From NCBI RefSeq assembly GCF_002127585.1, contig NZ_NEGZ01000043.1:1-50379 (forward strand): a stretch of DNA of 50,379 nucleotides. Reading direction: 5' to 3'. Positions within the stretch are counted from its first letter, which is position 1, and every line of letters begins with the position of its first letter. Position numbers and translations under genes: made by a program. This DNA is from Janthinobacterium sp. GW458P. GTDB taxonomy: Bacteria > Pseudomonadota > Gammaproteobacteria > Burkholderiales > Burkholderiaceae_D. Positions 34,722-45,069 of the stretch are shown here, in pieces. The notes beneath the pieces were generated by a model. It was given only the letters and a program-made list of their open reading frames with translations. It did not search any database and was not told where the DNA came from.

Positions 34722-35831
34722 ATGTCATTTCAAACTGAACCGCCGTACACGCATGGCAGCATCGACCGCAGCGCCGTGGTGCTGGTCAACCTGGGCACGC
34801 CCGATGCGCCCACGTCGTCGGCCGTGCGGCGCTACCTGAAACAATTCCTGTCGGATCCGCGCGTGGTGGAAATTCCCCGCCTGGTCTGGTGGTTCATCCT
34901 GAACCTGATCATTTTGCCGTTCCGCTCGGGCCAGTCGGCCAAAAAATACGCGTCGATCTGGACGCGCGACGGCTCGCCCCTGAAAGTGCATACGCAAAAG
35001 CAGGCGAAATTGCTGGCCGGCGCCCTGGCCGAGCGGGGCCATGACGGTGTGACGGTGGCCATGGCCATGCGCTACGGTTCGCCTTCCTTGCCCGAGGTGC
35101 TGGCCCAGCTGAAAAGCGAAGGCTGCGAGCGCATCGCCATCCTGCCCGCGTATCCGCAATATTCGGGTACGACGACGGGTTCCATCTACGACGCCGTATT
35201 CGCCCATTACGCCACCGTGCGCAATGTGCCGGAATTGCGTTTTATCAAGCAATATCACGAGCACGACACGTATATCGACGCCTTGCGCGATTCCGTGCTC
35301 AACCACTGGGAAGCGCATGGCCGTCCGGAAAAACTGGTGATGAGTTTCCATGGCGTGCCGAAGCGTACTTTGCTGCTGGGCGACCCCTACCATTGCCAGT
35401 GCCTGAAAACGGCGCGCTTGCTGGCGGAAAAGTTGAAATTAACTAAAGAGCAATATGTGGTGACCTTCCAGTCGCGCTTCGGCAAGGCCGAATGGCTGCA
35501 GCCGTACACGGCGCCCACCCTGGTGGCGCTGGCGCAACAGGGCATCAAGCGTGTCGACCTGCTGTGTCCCGGCTTTACCAGCGATTGCCTGGAAACCCTG
35601 GAAGAGATCGCCATGGAAGCGAAGCATGATTTCGAAACGGCCGGCGGCCAGCAGTTTCACTATATCGCTTGCCTGAATGAAACGCCGGCCTGGATCGCCG
35701 GCATGGCGGAAATTGCCGAGCAGCACATGATCGGCTGGCCGACGATGAAGACGGCGCCGCAGCGCGAAGCGGACAAGAAAGCGGGCGCGCAGGCGCGCGC
35801 GGCGGCCCTGGCCCTGGGGGCGGCGAATTGA
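34722..35831 (+). CDS. hemH: Ferrochelatase
   Basis: A 369-aa protein with VLVNLGTPDAPTSSAVRRYL at the start, LPAYPQYSGTTTGSIYD, MSFHGVPKRTL and FQSRFGKAEWLQPYT, all typical ferrochelatase blocks. The histidine in SFHG and glutamate in the CPGFTSDCLETLEEI block are catalytic. It inserts Fe2+ into protoporphyrin IX as the last step of heme synthesis. It is a single gene followed by an intrinsic terminator. Confidence 0.96.
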   Translation: MSFQTEPPYTHGSIDRSAVVLVNLGTPDAPTSSAVRRYLKQFLSDPRVVEIPRLVWWFILNLIILPFRSGQSAKKYASIWTRDGSPLKVHTQKQAKLLAGALAERGHDGVTVAMAMRYGSPSLPEVLAQLKSEGCERIAILPAYPQYSGTTTGSIYDAVFAHYATVRNVPELRFIKQYHEHDTYIDALRDSVLNHWEAHGRPEKLVMSFHGVPKRTLLLGDPYHCQCLKTARLLAEKLKLTKEQYVVTFQSRFGKAEWLQPYTAPTLVALAQQGIKRVDLLCPGFTSDCLETLEEIAMEAKHDFETAGGQQFHYIACLNETPAWIAGMAEIAEQHMIGWPTMKTAPQREADKKAGAQARAAALALGAAN

Positions 35832-35853
35832 AGAGAATTGTTTTTTAGTCATA

Positions 35854-35876
35854 AAAGCCGCGCTTGCGCGGCTTTG
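35854..35876 (+). terminator. Intrinsic terminator after hemH
   Basis: AAAGCCGCG (35854-35862), loop CTTG, CGCGGCTTT (35867-35875). The terminal T-run is short. Confidence 0.8.
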
Positions 35877-36080
35877 TCATGTCTGGCGCGGCCAACAGAC
35901 TATCCATATAGCAACGCTGCCAGTGGCGACGGCTGCGGCGGGGCTGGTAGAATGCCCGCTTTGTCGTGGGAAGCCTGGAAAATCAAGGGGGCGCGCACGG
36001 ATCGCGGCCCGAAATGGGAAGTGCTTTGTAATAAGCTGTAACATGGAACGATGTTATCCCTGGTTTGACCATGAATACCC

Positions 36081-36110
36081 CTTGAAACAATAGGATATAG
36101 CCCCATCTGC
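36081..36110 (+). promoter_or_regulatory. Sigma-32 heat-shock promoter for grpE-dnaK
   Basis: CTTGAA (36081-36086), a 14-bp spacer and CCCCATCT (36101-36108) match the RpoH consensus. It is 65 bp upstream of grpE. The rest of the gap from 35877 to 36174 shows no gene; no HrcA/CIRCE palindrome is seen. Confidence 0.85.
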
Positions 36111-36174
36111 CCGTTAGTGTTGTAAAGATAGTTAGACTAACTCATTTAAGTCATTGATTGTAGGAGCTTTTCAG

Positions 36175-36711
36175 ATGCAAGATCAGGAAAACCAAGCTGT
36201 ACCTAATCCGCAAGCGGACGCCGCGGCGACTGCCCCATCGACTCCCGCAGAGCCTACTTTGGAAGAGCAGCTGGCGAGTACCGAAGCGCGTCTTGCAGAG
36301 ATGCACGATGCCTTCATGCGCGCCAAGGCCGATGGCGAAAATATCCGCCGCCGCGCGCAGGAAGATGTTGCTAAAGCGCATAAATTCGCAGTGGAAAGCT
36401 TTGCCGAAGCCATGGTGCCGGTGAAAGACAGCCTGGAAACGGCGCTGACGGTGGAAGCACCGACCATCGAATCGCTGAAAGAAGGCGTCGAGATGACCCT
36501 GAAGCAACTGAACGCCGCGTTCGAGCGCAATCGCCTGGTGGAAGTGCTGCCAGTGCAGGGCGAGAAGCTCGATCCGATGAAACACCAGGCTGTTGCCGTG
36601 GTGCCAGCGGAACAGGAAGCCAATACCATCGTGTCAGTCTTGCAAAAGGGCTATATGATTGCGGACCGCCTGTTGCGTCCGGCCATTGTCACCACCGCGC
36701 AAGCAAAATAA
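36175..36711 (+). CDS. grpE: GrpE nucleotide exchange factor
   Basis: A 178-aa protein. An acidic Ala/Pro-rich leader is followed by a coiled-coil [34 protein letters not shown] and the C-terminal [10 protein letters not shown]...[21 protein letters not shown] of GrpE. It releases ADP from DnaK in the cytoplasm. ATG 36175 follows an AGGAG site. First gene of the heat-shock block, 90 bp before dnaK. Confidence 0.96.
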   Translation: MQDQENQAVPNPQADAAATAPSTPAEPTLEEQLASTEARLAEMHDAFMRAKADGENIRRRAQEDVAKAHKFAVESFAEAMVPVKDSLETALTVEAPTIESLKEGVEMTLKQLNAAFERNRLVEVLPVQGEKLDPMKHQAVAVVPAEQEANTIVSVLQKGYMIADRLLRPAIVTTAQAK

Positions 36712-36801
36712 TCAGAGCGCGGCATCAAGCAAGCCTTGAAACCATGCCGCTTTGCCACATATAAGAACCATCTGAAATCTAGCAAATAAAAGGAAAAAAT
36801 C

Positions 36802-38745
36802 ATGGGTAGAATTATCGGTATCGATCTGGGAACCACGAATTCCTGCGTTTCCATCATGGAAAACGGTCAACCAAAGGTAATCGAAAACGCTGAAGGCGCA
36901 CGCACGACGCCGTCGATTATTGCTTATCAAGAAGATGGCGAGATCCTCGTCGGCGCGCCGGCGAAACGCCAGGCCGTGACCAACCCGAAAAACACGCTGT
37001 ACGCAGTGAAGCGTTTGATCGGTCGCAAGTTCGACGAAAAAGAAGTACAAAAAGACATCGGCCTGATGCCTTACCAAATCATGAAAGCCGACAACGGCGA
37101 TGCATGGATCGGCGTGCGCGACAAAAAACTGGCGCCGCCGCAAATTTCGGCTGAAGTCCTGCGCAAGATGAAGAAAACGGCAGAAGACTACCTCGGCGAA
37201 GAAGTCACCGAAGCCGTCATCACCGTGCCTGCCTACTTCAATGACTCGCAGCGCCAGGCTACCAAGGATGCCGGCCGTATCGCCGGCCTGGACGTCAAGC
37301 GCATCATCAACGAGCCAACCGCGGCAGCGCTGGCATTCGGCCTGGACAAGACCGAAAAAGGCGACCGTAAAATCGCCGTGTATGACTTGGGTGGCGGTAC
37401 GTTCGACGTGTCGATCATCGAAATCGCGGATGTTGATGGTGAGAAACAATTTGAAGTGCTGTCGACCAACGGCGACACCTTCCTGGGCGGCGAAGACTTC
37501 GACCAGCGCGTCATCGATTACATCATCGACGAGTTCAAGAAGATCAACGGCATCGACCTGAAAAAAGATCCGATCGCCCTGCAGCGCATCAAGGCTTCGG
37601 CCGAGCGCGCGAAGATCGAGTTGTCGTCGTCGCAACAAACCGAGATCAACGAGCCGTACATCGCCATGGCGAATGGCGCACCGGTCCACTTGAACCTGAA
37701 GATGACCCGCGCCAAGCTGGAATCGCTGGTGGAAGAGCTGATCACGGCCACGATGGAACCATGCCGCACCGCTATCAAAGATGCTGGCGTGAAAGTGTCG
37801 GACATCGATGACATCATCCTGGTCGGCGGCATGACCCGTATGCCGAAGGTGCAGGAAAAAGTGAAGGAATTCTTCGGCAAGGATCCACGCAAGGACGTGA
37901 ACCCGGACGAAGCCGTCGCCGTGGGCGCAGCCATTCAAGGTTCGGTCCTGTCGGGCGAACGCAAGGACTTGCTGTTGCTGGACGTCACTCCTCTGTCCCT
38001 GGGTATCGAAACCCTGGGCGGTGTGATGACCAAGATGATCCACAAAAACACGACGATTCCGACCAAGTTCAGCCAGGTTTTCTCGACGGCCGACGACAAC
38101 CAGCCTGCGGTGACCATCAAGGTCTTCCAGGGTGAGCGCGAAATCGCCGCCGGCAACAAGGGCCTGGGCGAATTCAATCTGGAAGGCATCCCGCCAGCAG
38201 CACGCGGCACGCCACAGATCGAAGTGACCTTCGACATCGACGCCAACGGCATCTTGCACGTCGGCGCCAAAGACAAGGCCACCGGCAAGGAAAACAAGAT
38301 CACGATCAAGGCCAATTCCGGCTTGACCGAGGCTGAAATCCAGAAGATGGTGAAAGACGCCGAGTTGAACGCGGAAGAAGACAAGAAGGTCAAAGAATTG
38401 GCCGAGTCGCGCAACCAGGCCGATGCTCTGGTACACTCGACCCGGAAATCCTTGACCGAATACGGCGACAAGCTGGACGCGGGCGAGAAAGAGAAGATCG
38501 AAGCGGCGATCACCGACCTGGAAGCAAGCATCAAGGCCGGCGACAAGGCTGAGATCGACGCCAAGGTGGAAGCACTGTCGAGCGCATCGCAGAAACTGGG
38601 CGAAAAAATGTATGCCGACATGCAAGCGCAGCAAGCTGCCGGCGGCGCGGAAGGTGCTCAGCAAGCCGCTGGCGCATCGGATGCAGGCGCCAAGCAGGAC
38701 GACGTTGTCGACGCTGACTTCAAGGAAGTCAAAGACAGCAAGTAA
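36802..38745 (+). CDS. dnaK: Hsp70 chaperone DnaK
   Basis: A 647-aa protein, complete, with [19 protein letters not shown] at the N-terminus, [16 protein letters not shown], the substrate-binding domain start [14 protein letters not shown], and the conserved acidic C-terminus [11 protein letters not shown]. An ATP-driven folding and disaggregation chaperone working with DnaJ and GrpE. An AAAGGAAAA ribosome site precedes the ATG. The long antisense frames over this gene are composition shadows. Confidence 0.98.
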   Translation: MGRIIGIDLGTTNSCVSIMENGQPKVIENAEGARTTPSIIAYQEDGEILVGAPAKRQAVTNPKNTLYAVKRLIGRKFDEKEVQKDIGLMPYQIMKADNGDAWIGVRDKKLAPPQISAEVLRKMKKTAEDYLGEEVTEAVITVPAYFNDSQRQATKDAGRIAGLDVKRIINEPTAAALAFGLDKTEKGDRKIAVYDLGGGTFDVSIIEIADVDGEKQFEVLSTNGDTFLGGEDFDQRVIDYIIDEFKKINGIDLKKDPIALQRIKASAERAKIELSSSQQTEINEPYIAMANGAPVHLNLKMTRAKLESLVEELITATMEPCRTAIKDAGVKVSDIDDIILVGGMTRMPKVQEKVKEFFGKDPRKDVNPDEAVAVGAAIQGSVLSGERKDLLLLDVTPLSLGIETLGGVMTKMIHKNTTIPTKFSQVFSTADDNQPAVTIKVFQGEREIAAGNKGLGEFNLEGIPPAARGTPQIEVTFDIDANGILHVGAKDKATGKENKITIKANSGLTEAEIQKMVKDAELNAEEDKKVKELAESRNQADALVHSTRKSLTEYGDKLDAGEKEKIEAAITDLEASIKAGDKAEIDAKVEALSSASQKLGEKMYADMQAQQAAGGAEGAQQAAGASDAGAKQDDVVDADFKEVKDSK

Positions 38746-38820
38746 TTGTCTTGCGCTCCCATGAACTGGGGGCAGCCGGGCTGAACGCTACATCGCGGGA
38801 TTAGCCGCGAAGACCGGCCG

Positions 38821-38864
38821 AGCCGAGTCGCTGCGCCTAGCGCGGCACTCGACTCGGCTTTTTC
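38821..38864 (+). terminator. Terminator-like hairpin between dnaK and dnaJ
   Basis: AGCCGAGTCG (38821-38830) and CGACTCGGCT (38850-38859) pair with a 19-nt internal region and are followed by a T-run. It may attenuate dnaJ relative to dnaK. Confidence 0.8.
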
Positions 38865-38908
38865 GTGTAATTTTTACATCAGTAGATAGACTGCAAGGTG
38901 CCGACAAC

Positions 38909-40042
38909 ATGGCAAAGCGTGATTTTTACGAGACACTCGGTGTCGCAAAAAATGCTTCGGAAGAAGAGATCAAAAAGTCTTACCGTAAACTGGCGATGAA
39001 ATACCATCCGGACCGCAATCCGGATAGCAAGGAATCGGAAGAAAAGTTTAAGGAAGTCAAAGAAGCCTACGAGATGCTGACCAATCCGGAAAAGCGCGAT
39101 GCGTATGACCGCTATGGTCACGCCGGCGTGGACCCGAACATGGGCGGCGGTGGCGGCTTCGGCGGCGGTGCTGGCGGCTTTGCCGACAGCTTCGGCGATA
39201 TCTTCGGCGACATCTTTGGCGGCGGCGGTGGACGCAGCCGCAATGCGGGGCCACAGGTGTACCGTGGCGCCGACTTGCGCTACAACCTGGAAATTACACT
39301 GGAGCAAGCTGCTCACGGCTTCGACACGACGATTCGCGTGCCGAGCTGGGACAAGTGCGACACTTGCCACGGCAGCGGCGCCAAGCCGGGCACGTCGCCG
39401 ACCACCTGCGGTACTTGCGGTGGCCACGGCCAGGTGCGCATGCAGCAAGGTTTCTTCAGCATCCAGCAAACCTGCCCGAAATGCCATGGCAGCGGCAAGG
39501 TCATCACCGACCCGTGCACGCCGTGCGGCGGCGCCGGTCGCATCAAGCGCAACAAGACCCTGGAAGTGAAAATTCCAGTCGGTATCGATAACGGCATGCG
39601 TATCCGTTCGTCCGGCAACGGCGAACCGGGCACGAATGGCGGTCCGTCGGGCGACCTGTATGTGGAAATCCACATCAAGCCGCACGCCGTGTTCCAGCGC
39701 GAAGGCGACGACCTGCATTGCGAAATGCCGATCTCGTTCGCCAAGGCGGCCCTGGGCGGCGAAATCGAAGTGCCGACCCTGAACGGCAAAGTGTCGTTCA
39801 CGATCCCGGAAGGCACCCAGTCGGGCAAGACCTTCCGCCTGAAAGGCAAGGGAATCAAGGGCGTGCGCTCCGGTTATGCGGGCGACCTGTTCTGCCACGT
39901 GGCCATCGAAACACCCGTGAAACTGACGGAAAAACAGAAAGACCTGCTGCGCGACTTTGAAAAGTCGACGACCGAGGGCGGTGCCAAGCACAGTCCGCAA
40001 AGCAAGACCTGGAAAGACAAGGTCAAGGATTTTTTTGAGTAA
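38909..40042 (+). CDS. dnaJ: Co-chaperone DnaJ
   Basis: A 377-aa protein: J domain (1-70) with the HPD motif in KYHPDRNPD, a Gly/Phe-rich linker, four CxxCxGxG zinc repeats (about 143-215, starting [12 protein letters not shown]), and the C-terminal substrate domain. It stimulates DnaK ATPase. It lies downstream of dnaK across a hairpin. Confidence 0.97.
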   Translation: MAKRDFYETLGVAKNASEEEIKKSYRKLAMKYHPDRNPDSKESEEKFKEVKEAYEMLTNPEKRDAYDRYGHAGVDPNMGGGGGFGGGAGGFADSFGDIFGDIFGGGGGRSRNAGPQVYRGADLRYNLEITLEQAAHGFDTTIRVPSWDKCDTCHGSGAKPGTSPTTCGTCGGHGQVRMQQGFFSIQQTCPKCHGSGKVITDPCTPCGGAGRIKRNKTLEVKIPVGIDNGMRIRSSGNGEPGTNGGPSGDLYVEIHIKPHAVFQREGDDLHCEMPISFAKAALGGEIEVPTLNGKVSFTIPEGTQSGKTFRLKGKGIKGVRSGYAGDLFCHVAIETPVKLTEKQKDLLRDFEKSTTEGGAKHSPQSKTWKDKVKDFFE

Positions 40043-40059
40043 GCACACGTAATACCATG

Positions 40060-40091
40060 CGCCGGGATGCTTCAACATCCCGGCGTTTTTT
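40060..40091 (+). terminator. Intrinsic terminator after dnaJ
   Basis: CGCCGGGATG (40060-40069) and CATCCCGGCG (40076-40085) form a perfect stem, followed by seven T. Confidence 0.92.
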
Positions 40092-40178
40092 TCACTACGA
40101 CTGAGAAATGTGCGCACATCGCCGGCCTATGGGCGCGATCTGCCGTCAATGCAGTCGTACTTACACAATGGGAGCGAT

Positions 40179-40850
40179 ATGACCGAACCGAAAAATGGCC
40201 CGGCCCTGGCGGAACTGCTGCAGCGTAACCGCCGCTGGGCCGACTCGATGGTGGCAAAAGACCCGAACTTCTTCAAGAACCTGGAAGCGCAGACATCGCC
40301 CGAATACCTGTGGATCGGCTGCTCCGACAGCCGCGTTCCCGCCAACGAACTGCTGGGCATGGCGCCTGGCGACGTGTTTGTGCACCGCAATATCGCCAAT
40401 GTGGTCGTGCATTCCGACCTCAATTGCCTGTCCGTCCTGCAATTTGCCGTGGACGTGCTGAAAGTCAAACATGTCATCATCGTCGGTCATTATGGCTGCA
40501 AAGGCGTGCATGCGGCCATGACGGGCACGCGCATCGGCCTGGTCGACAACTGGCTGCGCCATGTGCAGGACGTGGGCCAGAAGCACGAACGCTACCTGGG
40601 CGACGTACTGACGAGCCGCCAGCGCGGCGACCGCCTGTGCGAACTGAATGTGGTGGAACAAGTCTTGAACGTGTGCCAGACCACCGTCGTGCAAGATGCA
40701 TGGGAACGGGGCCAGGAACTCAGCGTCCATGGCTGGGTCTACGGCTTGAAGGATGGCTTGCTGAACGACCTGGAAGTGACGGTCACGGCCGGCCACGAGC
40801 TGGCGCCGCGCATGGCGACGCGCCTGGCGCGCTACGAAGCAATCGCGTAA
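40179..40850 (+). CDS. can: Beta-carbonic anhydrase
   Basis: A 223-aa protein with zinc ligands C48, H104 and C107 and the D50/R52 dyad in CSDSRVPAN, matching E. coli Can (C42, D44, H98, C101). It interconverts CO2 and bicarbonate in the cytoplasm. ATG 40179 follows GGAG; the frame opens 23 codons earlier. It is convergent with the Sel1 gene. Confidence 0.95.
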   Translation: MTEPKNGPALAELLQRNRRWADSMVAKDPNFFKNLEAQTSPEYLWIGCSDSRVPANELLGMAPGDVFVHRNIANVVVHSDLNCLSVLQFAVDVLKVKHVIIVGHYGCKGVHAAMTGTRIGLVDNWLRHVQDVGQKHERYLGDVLTSRQRGDRLCELNVVEQVLNVCQTTVVQDAWERGQELSVHGWVYGLKDGLLNDLEVTVTAGHELAPRMATRLARYEAIA

Positions 40851-40868
40851 GCGACGCCGGCGCCGCGT

Positions 40869-41354
40869 CTATGGCGCGGCGCCGTCGAGGCGGGCCAGGT
40901 AATCGGCCGCCTCCCGCACGCCTTCCTGCGCCGCCCGGCGCAGCCAGGTTTTTGCCTGAGGAATGTCTTGCGGCGTGCCCCGGCCTTCGGCCAGCGCCAC
41001 GCCATAGTGATAGCGCGCCAGCCGCGCATAGGCGGCATCATCATTCACATGGGCGCCGCGCCGCATCAGCGCCGTCGCCTGCGCCAGATCCTTAGTCACG
41101 CCGATGCCCGTTTCATACAGCTGGGCCAGCCAAATCATCGAATACACATCATTCCAGCGCCGGATGCAGTCTTCAAAGATGGCGACGGCCGCTGCATGGT
41201 CGCCCGTCTTGTCGGCCGCATAGCCGTACAGGCATTTGATGCGCTTGTCGCTGTGTACATAGGCTTTGTAGCTGAGATCGCCTTCATCCTGGCTCTCCTG
41301 GGCATGGGAGGGCGCAGCGAGCAGCAGAGCGAGCAAGAGGGCGAGAGTGGGCAT
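40869..41354 (-). CDS. Sel1-repeat (tetratricopeptide-like) exported protein
   Basis: A 161-aa protein with a signal peptide (MPTLALLLALLLAAPSHAQ) and two to three Sel1-type helices (SMIWLAQLYETGIGVTKDLAQATALMRRG, YHYGVALAEGRGTPQDIPQAKTWLRRAA). Sel1 repeats mediate protein contacts; the partner is unknown. ATG 41354 has AGGAAA. Confidence 0.82.
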   Translation of the reverse strand: MPTLALLLALLLAAPSHAQESQDEGDLSYKAYVHSDKRIKCLYGYAADKTGDHAAAVAIFEDCIRRWNDVYSMIWLAQLYETGIGVTKDLAQATALMRRGAHVNDDAAYARLARYHYGVALAEGRGTPQDIPQAKTWLRRAAQEGVREAADYLARLDGAAP

Positions 41355-41603
41355 GGCTTTCCTGGTCAACGATTGACGATTGGTAGATAAGCAAGTTGCG
41401 TGCTAGCGCCATTTCCGGGCAAAACCGTTACTGCTGTGCCATTGTGCGACAGCCGCTGTTGCAGCGTGGCGCAACGCGCCGTGCATATCCATAGAGAAAT
41501 ACCTCGTTTGCAGGACGGGCTGGCCTGCGTCACCATCGAACGGCCGCCGTCGCGCGGCCGCCTGGAGCGCGTCACCTTGAAACGCTGGGGCATGCAGCGA
41601 TCG

Positions 41604-42491
41604 CTATTTCAAGATCTTGCGCGCCGCGGCGATGATGTGCCGCGACAGTTGCTCCATGCGCGGCGACTGCACCTTCCACGTGTGCCAGTACAGGGCCACA
41701 TCGGCCGGGGTCTTGGGCGTGAGCATTTCCACCAGCTCGCCATCCGTGTTCGCCTTCAGCAGCAACTCCGGCACCATGCCGTAGCCGAGGCCGTAGCGGA
41801 TGGCGTTGAAGTGCGAGGTGGCGCCCGGCACGTAATGGCAGGGGTAGGCGCCTTCCGGCAGCCCCAGCGCCTCCTGCAAGAACGACGACTGCAGGGTGTC
41901 CTTGCGCGTGTAGGCGACGACGGGCGCCGTGCGCGCCGCCTTGCGCGTCAGCCCGTGCGCGAACCACTGCTGGCGGAACGCGGGCGTGGCCACCAGCCAG
42001 TAGCGCATCACGCCCAGCGGCTCGGCCGTGCACCCGCGCATGGGTTTGGCTTCCGTGCTGATGCAGCCGATCGCCATGCCCGTCTCCAGCAAAGTATAGG
42101 TGTGGTCCTGGTCTTCCACGGTCAGGTCCAGCAGCACGCGCTCGCGTATCAGCACCTCGGACAGGGCGGGGAAGAACCAGGTGCCCATCGAATCGGCGTT
42201 CAGCGCCAGCACCAGGGTCAGCGGGGCATCCTGCTGCACCGCCAGTTCCGCCTGCAAGTCCGCTTCCAGCAGCTTGGCCCGCTTCAGATACTGCATCAGG
42301 CGCTGGCCCATGCGCGTGGCGCGCGCGGGACGGCTGCGTACGACCAAGGCATTGCCCAGCTGGCTTTCCAGCGCCCGCACGCGCTGGGAAATGGCGGGAG
42401 ACGTCAGGTGCAACCGCAGCGCGGCCTGTTCGAAGCTGCCCGTTTCGACGACGGCGCGGAACGCTTCCGTGTGCTTGGGATTGAGATCCAT
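41604..42491 (-). CDS. argP: LysR-family regulator ArgP-type
   Basis: A 295-aa protein: winged HTH KHTEAFRAVVETGSFEQAALRLHLTSPAISQRVRALE and effector domain with the ArgP-like blocks VLALNADSMGTWFFPAL and GCISTEAKPMRGC. ArgP senses lysine/arginine and controls argO and related genes. Here no LysE/ArgO exporter is adjacent; the divergent neighbour is a penicillin-binding protein. Starting at ATG 42491. Confidence 0.85.
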   Translation of the reverse strand: MDLNPKHTEAFRAVVETGSFEQAALRLHLTSPAISQRVRALESQLGNALVVRSRPARATRMGQRLMQYLKRAKLLEADLQAELAVQQDAPLTLVLALNADSMGTWFFPALSEVLIRERVLLDLTVEDQDHTYTLLETGMAIGCISTEAKPMRGCTAEPLGVMRYWLVATPAFRQQWFAHGLTRKAARTAPVVAYTRKDTLQSSFLQEALGLPEGAYPCHYVPGATSHFNAIRYGLGYGMVPELLLKANTDGELVEMLTPKTPADVALYWHTWKVQSPRMEQLSRHIIAAARKILK

Positions 42492-42635
42492 GGCCACTGC
42501 CTTACATAAGAAAAATTTATCAATACTAAATAATACTTACTTTTGATAAGGATGGGCGTGTTGCGGTGCACAATACCTCTTTGATGGAGTGCCGCGCGCC
42601 TGCGCGCCGCCTCCTGGCAGCAAAGGAAGCACCAC

Positions 42636-45065
42636 ATGGAAGCCCAAACGCAAACCCCTCCCACCCGCAAGCCGCAGTCTAAGCTGGCGCGCAAGCTGAA
42701 ATTCGGCCTGGGATTGACCCTGGGCCTGGGCTTGTCCGCTGCCCTGGCGGGCGGCTGGTGGCTGCGCCAGGCGTGGCAGGACTTGCCGGCCGTCGAGCAC
42801 CTGGCCCAGTACAAGCCCGCGCTGCCGCTGCGTATTTTCTCCAGCGAAGGCGAGCTGCTGGCCGAGTACGGCGAAGAGCGCCGCGAATTTCTGCCCTTGA
42901 AGGACATCCCCCTGCGCATGCGCCAGGCCTTGCTGGCCATCGAGGATGCGCGCTTCTACGAGCATGGCGCCGTGGACTTTTATGGCTTGACGCGCGCAAC
43001 GCTGGCCAACGTCGTCACGGGCCACCACGCGCAGGGCGCCAGCACCATCACCATGCAGGTGGCGCGCGACTTTTTTCTGTCGCGCGAAAAGACCGTGCAG
43101 CGCAAGCTGACGGAGATGCTGCTCGCCTACAAGCTGGAACAGCACTATGGCAAGGACAAGCTGCTGGAACTGTATATGAACCAGATTTATCTGGGCGAAC
43201 GCTCCTACGGTTTTTCCGCCGCCTCGAACATTTATTTTGACAAGCCGCTGGCGGAAGTGAGCATCGCCGAAGCGGCCATGCTGGCCGGCTTGCCAAAGGC
43301 GCCTTCGGCCTACAACCCCGTCGCCAATCCCCAGCGCGCCACCGTGCGCCAGCATTACATCCTGCAGCGCATGCGCGAACTCGGTTACATCACGCCGGCC
43401 GAATACACGGCCGCCGTGGCGGAAAAGCTGGCCCTGAACAAGGACCGCAACAGCTCCGTGCATGCGGCCGCGTATGCGGTCGAGGAAGCGCGCCAGCTGA
43501 TTTTGCAAAGCTATCCGGAAGGCGCCTACAGCATGGGCCTGGACGTGACCACCACCATCCGCATGGCGCCGCAGCGCGCGGCCGACAAGTCGCTGCGCGA
43601 TGGCTTGCTGAACGCGCAGGCGCGGCGCGGCTATCGCGGCCCGGAAGCCCGCCTGGCCGCCTCCGCAGACAGCGTGGCGCGCCAGCTGGCCGCCTACCCG
43701 GACAGCGGAGAGTTGCGCGCCGCCTTGGTACGCAAGGTGGAGAGTGCCGGTGCGCGCCAGGTCAAGGCGCAGCTGCGCAATGGCGACGAGATCGTGCTGG
43801 CGGCATCGGACGCGCGCCTGGGCGGCAAGCTGCCGCTCGACGGCAAGCGCGCCATCGTCGAGGGCAGCGTCATCCGAGTGGTGCACGATGCGGCCAAAAA
43901 GCGCTGGCTGGTGAGCCAGCTGCCCGAGATGGAAGGCGCGCTCATTTCCGTCGAGGCGCACAGCGGCGAAATCGTCGCCATGGCGGGCGGCTTCGATTTT
44001 TACCGCAACCACTACAACCACGCCATGCAAGCCTACCGTCAGCCCGGCTCCAGCTTCAAGCCTTTCGTGTATTCGGCGGCGCTGGAAAAAGGATACTTCC
44101 CCGGCACGGCCGTGGACGATACGCAGCGCCTGTTGCTGCCGCAGGAAACGGGTGCGCAACCGTGGCGTCCGCGCAATTACGGCAACAACTATGAAGGCTT
44201 CATCAGCGTGCGGCGCGGCCTGGTGCGCTCGAAAAACCTCGTGGCCGTCAGCCTGATGCAGGCCGCCGGCCCCGGTTACGTGCAGCACTACGCCACGCGC
44301 TTCGGCTTCGAGGGCGCGCGCAATCCTGTCTCTCTGCCGCTGGCGCTGGGCGCGGGCGCCGTCACGCCGCTGCAGCTGGCGCAGTCGTATGCCGTGTTCG
44401 CCAACGGCGGCGTGCAGATGCCGCCAAAGCTGATCAAGGAAGTGCGCAGCCGCGGCGGCGCGGTGTTGTTCAGCGACGCGGCGCCGCGCGCCAAAGGCGT
44501 ACCGGCGCCGGGCACGCAGGTCATTTCCACGCGCAACGCCTACGTCATGGACAGCATGCTGCGCGACGTCGTCAAGAGCGGCACGGGACGCGGCGCGCTG
44601 GCGCTCGGGCGCGGCGACGCGGCCGGCAAGACGGGCACCTCGAACAATGCGTATGACGCCTGGTTCGCCGGCTATTCCTCGGGCCTCGTTTCCGTCGTCT
44701 GGCTCGGCTACGACCAGCCGAGAAGCCTGGGCAACGCCACCGGGGGGACGCTGGCGCTGCCCGTCTGGCGCGACTACATGCAGGTGGCCGTGCAGGGGCG
44801 CCGCGAACAGGTGCTGGCCGAACCGCCTGGCCTGGCCCTGCTCGATGGCGACTACGTCTACGCCGAATACCTGGCCGGCGACTGCCTGAAGGATAACTTC
44901 GCTTTTATCCACAGCAGCGTCGGCTGCGGCAGCGGTGCTGCCGATACGCGCATGGCGCACGGTGAAACTGGCGCCGGCGGCTCCAGCGCGGGCATGAGCG
45001 AGGCCCGCACCCTGAGCGAAGCGCGCGAGCGCGAACAAATTCTCAAATCATTTTCGGAAGAGTAA
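42636..45065 (+). CDS. Bifunctional class A penicillin-binding protein (PBP1a-like)
   Basis: An 809-aa protein: one N-terminal membrane anchor (about residues 25-48), a glycosyltransferase 51 domain (catalytic E103 in IEDARFYEHG; QGASTITMQVARDFFLSREKTVQRKL), then a transpeptidase with S472-x-x-K475 in PGSSFKP, and KTG starting at K665. It polymerises and crosslinks peptidoglycan in the periplasm. The TRIC-family gene follows 4 bp after the stop. Confidence 0.93.
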   Translation: MEAQTQTPPTRKPQSKLARKLKFGLGLTLGLGLSAALAGGWWLRQAWQDLPAVEHLAQYKPALPLRIFSSEGELLAEYGEERREFLPLKDIPLRMRQALLAIEDARFYEHGAVDFYGLTRATLANVVTGHHAQGASTITMQVARDFFLSREKTVQRKLTEMLLAYKLEQHYGKDKLLELYMNQIYLGERSYGFSAASNIYFDKPLAEVSIAEAAMLAGLPKAPSAYNPVANPQRATVRQHYILQRMRELGYITPAEYTAAVAEKLALNKDRNSSVHAAAYAVEEARQLILQSYPEGAYSMGLDVTTTIRMAPQRAADKSLRDGLLNAQARRGYRGPEARLAASADSVARQLAAYPDSGELRAALVRKVESAGARQVKAQLRNGDEIVLAASDARLGGKLPLDGKRAIVEGSVIRVVHDAAKKRWLVSQLPEMEGALISVEAHSGEIVAMAGGFDFYRNHYNHAMQAYRQPGSSFKPFVYSAALEKGYFPGTAVDDTQRLLLPQETGAQPWRPRNYGNNYEGFISVRRGLVRSKNLVAVSLMQAAGPGYVQHYATRFGFEGARNPVSLPLALGAGAVTPLQLAQSYAVFANGGVQMPPKLIKEVRSRGGAVLFSDAAPRAKGVPAPGTQVISTRNAYVMDSMLRDVVKSGTGRGALALGRGDAAGKTGTSNNAYDAWFAGYSSGLVSVVWLGYDQPRSLGNATGGTLALPVWRDYMQVAVQGRREQVLAEPPGLALLDGDYVYAEYLAGDCLKDNFAFIHSSVGCGSGAADTRMAHGETGAGGSSAGMSEARTLSEAREREQILKSFSEE

Positions 45066-45069
45066 GACC

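Noticed and set aside
36712-38664. 650-codon antisense frame over dnaK
   Set aside because: A shadow of codon bias in a high-GC gene; low complexity His/Phe/Asp-rich product with no start signals.
40859-40882. GC-rich hairpin at the end of can and the Sel1 gene as a terminator
   Set aside because: It pairs well but lacks a T-run on either strand and overlaps the Sel1 coding end.
42537-45038. 833-codon antisense frame over the penicillin-binding protein gene
   Set aside because: Also a composition shadow; the sense strand has complete catalytic motifs.
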